From an uncultured Peptoniphilus sp. (lineage in GTDB: Bacteria; Bacillota; Clostridia; Tissierellales; Peptoniphilaceae): 17,641 nucleotides of DNA. Below the pieces are notes generated by a model. It was given only the letters and a program-made list of their open reading frames with translations, made no database searches and was not told the DNA's origin. Below, one piece after another: positions 1 to 6,903 of the stretch; within the stretch, counting starts at the first letter, position 1, and every line of letters starts with the position of its first letter. The stretch lies in contig CAMYEJ010000010.1 of assembly GCA_947254665.1 (NCBI GenBank), forward strand, positions 1 to 17,641, read 5' to 3'. The position numbers were made by a program, and so were the translations under genes.

Positions 1-11
1 CATAAATTCTA

Positions 12-20
12 TGATATAAT
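12..20 (+). promoter_or_regulatory. Extended -10 promoter of ychF
   Basis: TG at 12-13, one spacer base, then a perfect TATAAT at 15-20 form an extended -10 element. The ychF start codon is 26 bp downstream, with AGGAGA (35-40) as ribosome binding site. The -35 region would lie at or beyond the window edge, so only the -10 half can be seen. Confidence 0.6.
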
Positions 21-45
21 TAACAGGTAAAGTGAGGAGATATTT

Positions 46-1140
46 ATGAAATTAGGAATAGTTGGACTTCCAAACGTAGGCAAGTCTACACTTTTTAATG
101 CACTTACCAAAGCCGGTGCAGAAGCTGCAAACTATCCATTTGCAACTATTGAACCAAATATCGGTGTGGTAGCAGTGCCAGATGAAAGATTAGAAGTTTT
201 ATCTAAAATTAATAATTCAGAGAGAATTCTACCGGCAACCATAGAATTTTTTGATATAGCAGGATTGGTAAAAGGCGCTAGCAAGGGTGAAGGTCTAGGT
301 AACCAATTCCTTGCAAATATTCGTGAAGTAGATTCCATCGTTCAAGTTGTAAGATGTTTCGAAGATAGCAATATCATCCACGTTGATGGTTCTGTAAATC
401 CACTACGTGATATTGAAAATATAAATCTAGAACTAATCTTTTCAGATTTGGAGCTAGTTGAAAAGAGACTTTCAAGAGTTGAAAAACAAGCTAAGGCTGA
501 TAAATCATTGGCACTTGAAGTAGAAATCTTAAAAAAGACTAAAGAAGTTTTGGAACAAGGAAAAGCTGCTAGATCTCTTGACCTTTCAGAAGAAGAAAGC
601 AAAATTTTAAAATCTTACCAACTTCTATCATCTAAACCAATAATTTACGTTGCAAATGTTTCTGAAGATGATATTTCAGACGATGGCGCAAGTAACAAAA
701 TGGTAGCCGATGTTAGAGAATATGCCGCAAAAGAAGGTTCCGATGTAGTTGTAATCTCATGTGAAATTGAATCACAAATTCAAACTCTAGACGATGATGA
801 AAAAGAACTCTTCTTAGAAGAACTTGGACTTAAATCATCAGGACTTGATAAACTTATAAGAGCTTCATACAGTCTACTCGGTTTAATTTCTTATTTAACT
901 TCAGGACCTATGGAAACAAGAGCATGGACTATCAAAAAAGGTACCAAGGCTCCTCAAGCAGCAGGTAAAATTCACACAGATTTTGAAAGAGGATTTATAA
1001 GAGCAGAAACCGTAAGTTATGACGATTTAGTTAAATCAGGATCTATGAACGCCGCAAAAGAACACGGCCTCGTACGAAGCGAAGGCAAGGACTACGTAGT
1101 GCAAGACGGGGACGTAATTCTATTTAGATTTAACGTATAA
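46..1140 (+). CDS. ychF: Redox/ribosome-associated GTPase-fold ATPase YchF
   Basis: Obg-family P-loop NTPase YchF (OLA1 in eukaryotes), a cytosolic ribosome-associated protein that usually prefers ATP to GTP. At 364 aa it matches the usual full length of the family. The P-loop GLPNVGKST lies at residues 7-15 and the switch II motif DIAGLVKGAS at 70-79, where a hydrophobic residue follows the Gly as is typical of this HAS-NTPase group. The base-recognition element is the atypical NVSE at 204-207. An alpha-helical insert occupies about 130-190. The C-terminal TGS domain (about 280-364) carries the family signature around SGPMETRAWTI and KIHTDFERGF. The ATG is preceded by AGGAGA at good spacing. 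It is a host housekeeping gene, and no clear terminator separates it from the tRNA-His promoter. Identification is confident. Confidence 0.97.
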   Translation: MKLGIVGLPNVGKSTLFNALTKAGAEAANYPFATIEPNIGVVAVPDERLEVLSKINNSERILPATIEFFDIAGLVKGASKGEGLGNQFLANIREVDSIVQVVRCFEDSNIIHVDGSVNPLRDIENINLELIFSDLELVEKRLSRVEKQAKADKSLALEVEILKKTKEVLEQGKAARSLDLSEEESKILKSYQLLSSKPIIYVANVSEDDISDDGASNKMVADVREYAAKEGSDVVVISCEIESQIQTLDDDEKELFLEELGLKSSGLDKLIRASYSLLGLISYLTSGPMETRAWTIKKGTKAPQAAGKIHTDFERGFIRAETVSYDDLVKSGSMNAAKEHGLVRSEGKDYVVQDGDVILFRFNV

Positions 1141-1167
1141 ATTTTATTAATTAACTTATTAAAAGTG

Positions 1168-1196
1168 TTGACAATATATTTAATCGATGTTAAAAT
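1168..1196 (+). promoter_or_regulatory. Sigma-70-type promoter of tRNA-His
   Basis: A perfect -35 TTGACA (1168-1173) and a 5/6 -10 TAAAAT (1191-1196) are separated by exactly 17 bp. Transcription would start near 1203, about 11 bp before the tRNA, as expected for a tRNA promoter with a short leader. Confidence 0.8.
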
Positions 1197-1213
1197 TTTA
1201 TATGTTGTCATAT

Positions 1214-1291
1214 GGTGGGTATGGCCTAGTTGGTTAGGGCGCAAGATTGTGGCTCTTGAGGTCGTGGGTTCGAATCCCACTATCCACCCCA
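1214..1291 (+). tRNA. tRNA-His (anticodon GTG)
   Basis: A full cloverleaf can be folded by eye. The acceptor stem GTGGGTA pairs with TATCCAC (one G-T pair), followed by the D arm with GGTTA, the anticodon stem CAAGA/TCTTG around loop TTGTGGC (anticodon GTG, His), and the T arm GTGGG-TTCGAAT-CCCAC. Discriminator C73 (1288) faces an encoded G at -1 (1214), the identity element specific to tRNA-His. The CCA end is encoded (1289-1291). The gene has its own promoter (1168-1196) and a terminator from 1301. Phage-type genes on the opposite strand begin right after it, so its 3' end is the probable integration target. Confidence 0.96.
1261..1291. other. Putative prophage attachment core (3' end of tRNA-His)
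   Basis: The T arm, acceptor strand and CCA of tRNA-His are the usual core for tyrosine-recombinase phages that integrate into tRNA genes and keep the tRNA intact. To the left lie a host housekeeping gene and the tRNA, and to the right only phage genes. The second core copy and the integrase would be beyond the right edge, so core length and identity cannot be confirmed here. This is inference from layout. Confidence 0.5.
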
Positions 1292-1300
1292 TAGACTCAA

Positions 1301-1336
1301 AAACCGCTGAAATTCCAATGTTTCAGCGGTTTTTTT
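1301..1336 (+). terminator. Rho-independent terminator after tRNA-His
   Basis: A perfect 12-bp inverted repeat, AAACCGCTGAAA (1301-1312) and TTTCAGCGGTTT (1321-1332), has an 8-nt loop and runs into a continuous T stretch to 1336. It sits 10 bp after the tRNA CCA and would end the tRNA transcript. If the att core is the tRNA 3' end, this terminator is phage-derived and replaces the original host one. Confidence 0.85.
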
Positions 1337-1342
1337 CTCAAA

Positions 1343-1364
1343 AAGTTGGCTATAAGTTGGCTAT
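1343..1364. repeat. Tandem 11-bp direct repeat, possible integrase arm sites
   Basis: AAGTTGGCTAT occurs twice in perfect, abutting copies (1343-1353 and 1354-1364), about 50 bp from the presumed att core and outside any gene. Short direct repeats flanking the core are typical of arm-type binding sites of tyrosine recombinases, so that role is plausible. No integrase is in the window to support it. Confidence 0.5.
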
Positions 1365-1433
1365 TAGAACCCAATATTTAATTAGTCGATATTTTGTTTT
1401 TTCTTTGTTAATACTTTTTTATTACATAATTAA

Positions 1434-1468
1434 CAAAAAAATAAGCCTGAGGATTATTCCCCAGGCTT
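1434..1468 (-). terminator. Terminator of the phage late operon, overlapping the holin 3' end
   Basis: On the minus strand a 10-bp stem (1459-1468 with 1443-1452, one A-C mismatch) with a 6-nt loop is followed by A and a run of seven Ts (1441-1435). It is a good rho-independent terminator for the minus-strand operon. The last codons and TAA stop of the LLH holin (stop 1454-1456) lie within the hairpin, so gene end and terminator share sequence. Confidence 0.85.
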
Positions 1469-1774
1469 TTGTAATTCTTTTTTCCAATTGTTCAATTCAA
1501 GCACACTAGCTTCAATCATGTCGTCCAATTCTTTTTCACTGATTTTAATTCCTTGGTCTTCTAGTCTATGAAGTACATACTCTTTCTTAAGTCTTCCTTG
1601 ACCTTGTGCTTGGTAGATTTGCTCAGCGGCTTTCACCGCGATATCTACCGCCTCAATGATATTCACTGCTTTTACTTGAAGACCTTTATGTCTTAAGTAC
1701 GGGATAAGTACCCCAGTTATAAGCACTGATACAATCGAAAGAACTACATAAAATATATTATTTATATTCATCAT
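1454..1774 (-). CDS. Phage holin, LLH family
   Basis: Last gene of the late operon, 106 aa. One N-terminal membrane segment (about residues 7-26) is followed by an amphipathic, charged helical region (about 35-106). This topology and the phrases AVKAAEQIYQAQGQG and LKKEYVL match the LLH/Phage_holin_6_1 family. Holins form the membrane lesion that releases or activates the endolysin. The gene overlaps the 3' end of the upstream holin by 17 bp. AGGAG lies just upstream and two adjacent ATGs are available (1774 and 1771); the second has the better SD spacing. The final codons form part of the operon terminator. It could act as a holin accessory or antiholin to the neighbouring membrane protein. 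Confidence 0.85.
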   Translation of the reverse strand: MMNINNIFYVVLSIVSVLITGVLIPYLRHKGLQVKAVNIIEAVDIAVKAAEQIYQAQGQGRLKKEYVLHRLEDQGIKISEKELDDMIEASVLELNNWKKELQKPGE

Positions 1775-2123
1775 TTATCTCCTCTTTTTCTTTAACTTCT
1801 CCATCCCAATTTCTTAGATCTCGATACTCGGCGTGCTGTTTAAAGACTTGGTGTATACCCACTGAACTTAGTCCTGCAAAGACCCCTTGTCCGATGGATG
1901 TCACCACCCACGCCACTTTCTGATCCCAAGTGATAACTTCATGCGACCCCATCGCGAAGATCATCGCAAGAGGTATGGCCACCACTATAAGTATGGTAGG
2001 AATTAGGCTGTCCTTAATTCTTACCGACTTTTTAATCAAAGTACCGAGAAAGAGTAGAAAAGGGATAAGAAAGACAATCTCCGGACTTAAATACTGTCCC
2101 AGTAAGTTTGTTATCTCTTCCAC
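1758..2123 (-). CDS. Phage holin (Phage_holin_5_2/Hol44-like)
   Basis: A 121-aa membrane protein with three hydrophobic segments (about residues 15-30, 41-58 and 72-92), a short periplasm-facing start and a charged, acidic C-terminal tail. The opening pattern, a short helix ending in GQYLSPE followed by a membrane helix and lysines, is like the SPP1-type/Hol44 holins of clostridial phages. The start is GTG (2121-2123), chosen because AAGGTG lies 5 nt upstream and the protein then has the family N-terminus. It follows the amidase by 20 bp and overlaps the LLH holin, so two holin-like genes close the lysis cassette. Its DNA is clearly richer in GC than the tail genes. Confidence 0.82.
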   Translation of the reverse strand: MEEITNLLGQYLSPEIVFLIPFLLFLGTLIKKSVRIKDSLIPTILIVVAIPLAMIFAMGSHEVITWDQKVAWVVTSIGQGVFAGLSSVGIHQVFKQHAEYRDLRNWDGEVKEKEEINDEYK

Positions 2124-2126
2124 TTT

Positions 2127-2142
2127 CTCACCTTCTCACCTT
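2127..2142 (-). repeat. Duplicated Shine-Dalgarno element before the holin
   Basis: AAGGTGAG is present as two perfect abutting copies in the 20-bp gap between amidase and holin. The copy nearer the gene (2127-2134) is correctly spaced from the GTG start, and the other is too far away to initiate. This may be a slippage duplication or a standby site that tunes holin synthesis and so lysis timing. Confidence 0.6.
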
Positions 2143-2143
2143 C

Positions 2144-2875
2144 TTACAGTCTTACTCTTATCGCTTTATCTACATAGTCGACTTTTAGTCCTAGAGTTTC
2201 GAAAAATTCTCTAATAGGTACATAGATTTTAGACTTCTCCAGGTATATGAAAGAAGTCCCATTCTTAACCACTGGAGATTTTACTTCTTTATCTCCTATA
2301 AACATTTTAGCTTGATTCAATTTCTTCACTCCTCCGAAAGTACTACTCTTACTTAGATCCATCTTCCATTCGATCGGCTTTACTATTTCAGCTTTAAATT
2401 GCCACCAAAGCGCCCAGTTATTTGCCCTTAGATTGTGAGGACAGTCTTTCCTGGATACGTCGTAGTGTCTACACACTCTTTCCGCAGGTATGCCGAACTT
2501 CTTCATAAGGTTTTTAGTTAATTCCAAAGTGTTTTTATATACAAGATCTGGATCCGCGTTTTTATTCACACACATTTCAATGGAGATCGAGTTCGCGTTC
2601 GTGCACCCATTTAGATACTTACCATATCCTTGGTTATCTCCTACGGACCAAGCAATGTAAGAATCTCCTATGGTTTGAATGATTTGCTTGTCATCTACGT
2701 AGTAGTGCGCGCTACCATAACGCGTAGCAGTTTGAAGATATCTAAAGTGCGCCATCGCGTCAGCGCCTGGACTATAATTCCCGGTATAGTGGATCACTAT
2801 CCATCGTATGTCCGATAGAGACCTCTTAGGGCCTATCTGTCTTTGATTCGATATAGGCTTAAATATGAAATCCAA
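2144..2875 (-). CDS. Endolysin: N-acetylmuramoyl-L-alanine amidase (Amidase_2) with stalk-type C-terminus
   Basis: Zinc amidase that cuts the MurNAc-L-Ala bond of peptidoglycan at lysis; 243 aa. The Amidase_2 (T7-lysozyme-like) domain spans about residues 20-160. Expected zinc ligands are H29 (in VIHYTG), H137 (in CRHYDVS) and C145 (in KDCPHN). K143, two residues before the Cys, and Y58 match the catalytic Lys and Tyr of T7 lysozyme. A linker leads to a C-terminal domain (about 188-243) with IYVPIREFFETLG and a final VDYVDKAIRVRL, resembling the copper-amine-oxidase-N 'stalk' domain common in clostridial surface proteins and probably cell-wall binding here. The start is TTG (2873-2875) with GGGGTG 5 nt upstream. 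There is no signal peptide, so release needs a holin. It lies between the XhlA-like gene and the holins. Confidence 0.93.
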   Translation of the reverse strand: MDFIFKPISNQRQIGPKRSLSDIRWIVIHYTGNYSPGADAMAHFRYLQTATRYGSAHYYVDDKQIIQTIGDSYIAWSVGDNQGYGKYLNGCTNANSISIEMCVNKNADPDLVYKNTLELTKNLMKKFGIPAERVCRHYDVSRKDCPHNLRANNWALWWQFKAEIVKPIEWKMDLSKSSTFGGVKKLNQAKMFIGDKEVKSPVVKNGTSFIYLEKSKIYVPIREFFETLGLKVDYVDKAIRVRL

Positions 2876-2879
2876 TCTA

Positions 2880-3200
2880 TCACCCCTTTACGAGTTTCGC
2901 TATTATTCCTGTAACAATAGCTGTAATTATTATCGTGATTATAGTGTCCTTGTATTTGTCGTATGCTTTCTTCGGTTTGTCCGTAAGTTCTATCAAAGTA
3001 GCGTTCATACTCTTTAATTGCTCTTTTATGAAATCCAAGTCTTTTTGAAATAATTGACTGTTAGTATTTTGGATTGATATCTCCGCCGCAAGCTTTTCAA
3101 TTTTACTATCATGATCCTTGAAATTATCTTCGTGCCTTTCTGAAATTCTTTCCAAAAGTGCAATTCTCTTTTCATGATCGTTGCATTTTTCTTCTCCCAT
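2880..3200 (-). CDS. XhlA-like membrane-anchored coiled-coil protein (lysis accessory)
   Basis: A 106-aa protein with a long, charged, heptad-like helical region (about residues 8-75; the HEKRIALLERISERHEDNF stretch is typical) and one C-terminal membrane segment (about 85-103) ending in LVKG. This layout matches the XhlA/haemolysin family next to holins and amidases in PBSX-type late operons, where XhlA assists holin-mediated lysis. The ATG has GAGGGTG just upstream. The stop is 4 bp from the amidase start and the amidase SD overlaps the gene end, so the two are translationally linked. Family membership rests on topology and context more than on sequence motifs. Confidence 0.75.
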   Translation of the reverse strand: MGEEKCNDHEKRIALLERISERHEDNFKDHDSKIEKLAAEISIQNTNSQLFQKDLDFIKEQLKSMNATLIELTDKPKKAYDKYKDTIITIIITAIVTGIIAKLVKG

Positions 3201-3232
3201 ATGTCACCCTCTTTTTTTTATGTCGTGTTAGG

Positions 3233-3320
3233 TTATAATTCCTCGATTAAATCTTCTCTACCTTCTGCGACTAATATTGCGTCCGTATGCTTCGATTAAT
3301 TGTTTTAATTCTATTTCCAT
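3233..3320 (-). pseudogene. Small phage ORF, apparently frameshifted
   Basis: The 133-bp gap between tail fibre and XhlA-like gene holds an ATG (3318-3320) with GAGGTG close upstream. Translation gives MEIELKQLIEAYGRN and then stops after 20 codons (3258). A one-base change of frame at about 3277-3279 opens ILVAEGREDLIEEL and a stop at 3233-3235. The join reads like a sensible short acidic/amphipathic protein of about 29 residues, of the XkdX-like size often found between fibre and lysis genes. The likeliest reading is loss of two bases or gain of one. A sequencing error or a real 20-aa peptide is also possible. Confidence 0.4.
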
Positions 3321-3333
3321 TTAACACCTCATT

Positions 3334-4807
<1,474 letters not shown>

Positions 4808-4808
<1 letters not shown>

Positions 4809-4963
4809 TATTTATCCCCCTTTCTTTGATCTAACACTTTTTTAACGACTACCCTTAAATCCCATATGTCAGGTACATCGTCTAGTGTCCTTTCACCACT
4901 TAAAATCATAGTCACCCACGCATTTACTATTATGCTGTCTTCTTTAAAAAATCCAGTTGCCAT
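4808..4963 (-). CDS. Small phage protein, CD1375-like (paralogue A)
   Basis: A 51-aa ORF (ATG at 4961-4963) sharing one base with the stop of the 78-aa gene upstream (TAATG). It reads MATGFFKEDSIIVNAWVTMI, then LSGERTLDDVPDIWDLR and a lysine-rich end. Aligned with the next ORF it shares the VxAWVTM core, a Gly, the VP turn and the terminal amphipathic helix, which points to tandem duplication. An A/G-rich SD (GGAGGTATGA) lies within the end of the preceding gene. No membrane segment or signal is seen. The TAATG couplings across three successive mini-genes indicate linked translation. Function is unknown. Confidence 0.75.
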
Positions 4964-5199
4964 TATTTCATACCTCCAATACTTACCATCATAGTAGTTA
5001 GCTCAGTTATAGCTTTTGCTTGATCCATTGCCATCTGCTGTACCATCATGGTCATCTCAACTGCAAGTTCGCTACTATCTGCAGCTTTACTTTCTATTAC
5101 ATTTGCTAAATGTTCAGTTTGTTTTTTTAAATCACCTGAAGCCTCAAGCTCTCTAATTGCTTGTATCTCTGAGACAGGCTTTTGCACAAATTCAATCAT
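4963..5199 (-). CDS. Small helical phage tail-module protein (unknown)
   Basis: 78 aa, beginning MIEFVQKPVSEIQAIRELEA. It appears entirely helical, with a Met/Ala/Gln-rich second half (EMTMMVQQMAMDQAKAI), and would form a short coiled coil. The start overlaps the Cys-rich tail protein stop as ATGA, with AGGAGG 9 nt upstream inside that gene, so synthesis is coupled to it. I recall similar short proteins after this type of Ig-repeat tail protein in clostridial phages, but I know no function; a fibre chaperone or trimerisation partner would fit. No catalytic residues are seen. Confidence 0.75.
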   Translation of the reverse strand: MIEFVQKPVSEIQAIRELEASGDLKKQTEHLANVIESKAADSSELAVEMTMMVQQMAMDQAKAITELTTMMVSIGGMK

Positions 5200-6899
5200 T
5201 CTACTGATCCTCCTATCGAAGTTATATAACTTGTAACTGTGGATTTACCTTTTTCAATTGTTAATCTTATATTTACACCCCATTTACTAGCAGTTTTAGA
5301 GGAGTTTAAGAAGTTAAAGGCTCTACCCTCATTAGTTACAACAGTTGCATCTTCCCATGTAGGATTGCTGTCATAAGCATTATTACAAACCTCCACTTTG
5401 CCAATAGCTCCAGGAGCCACGAACCAGCCAGGAATAACTAAGACTTTCTTTGCCATTACGTCAGTTTCTCTTGGATCCTTAAGCTGCATTACAACTCTTG
5501 CAGCAGTTCTAGTGAAAGATACTAGTCTAGTAGATACCAAGCCATTGCTATCAGTAGCAATAATCTTCAAAGTATGCTTACCTAGTGTCAATTTTAAGAA
5601 GTCAAATCCTTTAAGCTCATATCTGTACTCTTTATTGTCTACTCCATCAAAATCAGGCACTACGAGTCGATTATCCAGGAAGACTTTAATCTTTATCTTG
5701 TCTTTTTCTTCATCAGTAACTGAGTAAATATAAGTAAACTCTTTGTCTTTTTCTCCTAAATCTGTGTCAGTGCCACTAATAATAGGAGCAAAGTTACTTC
5801 TAACAAATGTAAATCTTCTATAAGATACAGCATTATTTGCATCTCTAGCTTCAATTTCAATCACATTACTTGTATTGATTGCAAATTCTGAGAGCATTTC
5901 AGCAGTAACAGTTATAGATTGCTCACCAGTACCGATGTTAGTAATATTCTTTAAGATTTTGCCATTTAACTTTTCAATAACATTTACTTTGTCATTGTTA
6001 GGATCTTTGACAGTGTAAACTATGGTAAAAGCAGAGTTTTTATTTCCTAGGTCAGTATCTTGACCGCTGATTATAGGAGCGGTGTTTATCTTCTCAAAAG
6101 TATAGGTTCTAGTATAGGTTGTACCTTCTTTATCTTTAGCTATAATCTCTATCTTATGTTTTCCAAGCTCATACTTAGTAAGATCTACATCAATAGTCTT
6201 TCTAATTCCTAATGATGTTTCTGTAAAATCTTGTATAATCTGATTATCAACTGTAATTTTAACTTCTACTCTATCTCCATCATCTGAGTCAGTGACGATA
6301 TAATTTATAGAAAAGTTCTCTGTTACAGCTCCGTAATCATAATTGGAGCCAGAGATTATAGGAGCGGAGTTATTCACAACTGTTACTATTTGAGAGTAAG
6401 TATATCCTGAAGTTGAATTATAAGAGTCATAGGCTCTCACTCTGTATCTTACGCTCTTCGTACCTTTAGGTACTGTGTCAGTGTAAGAAGTTGAGCTTCC
6501 GTTATATACACTGCTATAGCTTCCATTATCAAGTGACCTTTCTAAGGTGTATCCACTTAAATTTCCATCAGAATCACTAGCATACCCCCAAGATATACTA
6601 AAGGATTTCTCACTTCTTATTGGATTTGGAAGATTGACTCCTCCAGGACTACTTGGAGCAGAGTTCTTTTCTGCACCTGATTGACAGCTTTTTTCGCATG
6701 AAGATTCACAATTTTTTTGACATGAACTTTGGCAGCCTTTTTCGCAATATCCTTGACATCCTTGGCAATTGCTCTCGCATGTTGTTTGACAACTATGTCT
6801 ACAGCGTTCTTCTTTATTACTTTGGCACTCCTGACAGTAGCCTTCGCAGCTTACCCCTTGGCAAGCACTACATGTTTCCCAGCCATCACAATATCCCAT
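5196..6899 (-). CDS. Tail fibre/tip protein with Cys-rich N-terminus and FnIII/Ig-like repeats; probable rSAM substrate
   Basis: 567 aa. Residues 1-72 hold 17 of the 18 cysteines, with C-x3-C spacing unbroken over 33-45 and 52-72; 14 of the 17 are followed by Gln or Glu. About 80-176 is a fibronectin-III-like domain (SWGYASDSDG, YRVRAYDSYN). Three Ig-like repeats follow, each opening with N-x-APIISG (177, 272, 369). The C-terminal domain (about 466-567) contains VEVCNNAYDSNPTWEDATVV and TASKWGVNIRLTI, as in clostridial phage tail proteins I remember. It starts 4 bp after the radical SAM gene, with AAGGTG at that gene's end as SD. The layout suggests an extended fibre or tip whose Cys-rich end is modified by the upstream enzyme. 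Alternatives are disulphide bonding or metal binding. Confidence 0.85.
   Translation of the reverse strand: MGYCDGWETCSACQGVSCEGYCQECQSNKEERCRHSCQTTCESNCQGCQGYCEKGCQSSCQKNCESSCEKSCQSGAEKNSAPSSPGGVNLPNPIRSEKSFSISWGYASDSDGNLSGYTLERSLDNGSYSSVYNGSSTSYTDTVPKGTKSVRYRVRAYDSYNSTSGYTYSQIVTVVNNSAPIISGSNYDYGAVTENFSINYIVTDSDDGDRVEVKITVDNQIIQDFTETSLGIRKTIDVDLTKYELGKHKIEIIAKDKEGTTYTRTYTFEKINTAPIISGQDTDLGNKNSAFTIVYTVKDPNNDKVNVIEKLNGKILKNITNIGTGEQSITVTAEMLSEFAINTSNVIEIEARDANNAVSYRRFTFVRSNFAPIISGTDTDLGEKDKEFTYIYSVTDEEKDKIKIKVFLDNRLVVPDFDGVDNKEYRYELKGFDFLKLTLGKHTLKIIATDSNGLVSTRLVSFTRTAARVVMQLKDPRETDVMAKKVLVIPGWFVAPGAIGKVEVCNNAYDSNPTWEDATVVTNEGRAFNFLNSSKTASKWGVNIRLTIEKGKSTVTSYITSIGGSVE
6675..6899 (-). other. 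Cys-rich C-x3-C tract (RiPP-precursor-like region)
   Basis: This covers codons 1-75 of the tail protein. Cysteines fall at residues 4, 10, 13, 18, 22, 25, 33, 37, 41, 45, 48, 52, 56, 60, 64, 68 and 72. Intervening residues are nearly all polar (Gln, Glu, Ser, Asn, Thr, Lys), with almost no hydrophobics, unlike a normally folded domain. The density is comparable to precursor peptides of thioether-forming radical SAM enzymes. Confidence 0.8.
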
Positions 6900-6903
6900 T
6901 ATT

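Noticed and set aside
1092..1509. Open frames on both strands running across the tRNA-His gene and terminators
   Set aside because: They read through a perfect tRNA cloverleaf and two hairpins, lack convincing SD sites, and their products look like translated non-coding DNA.
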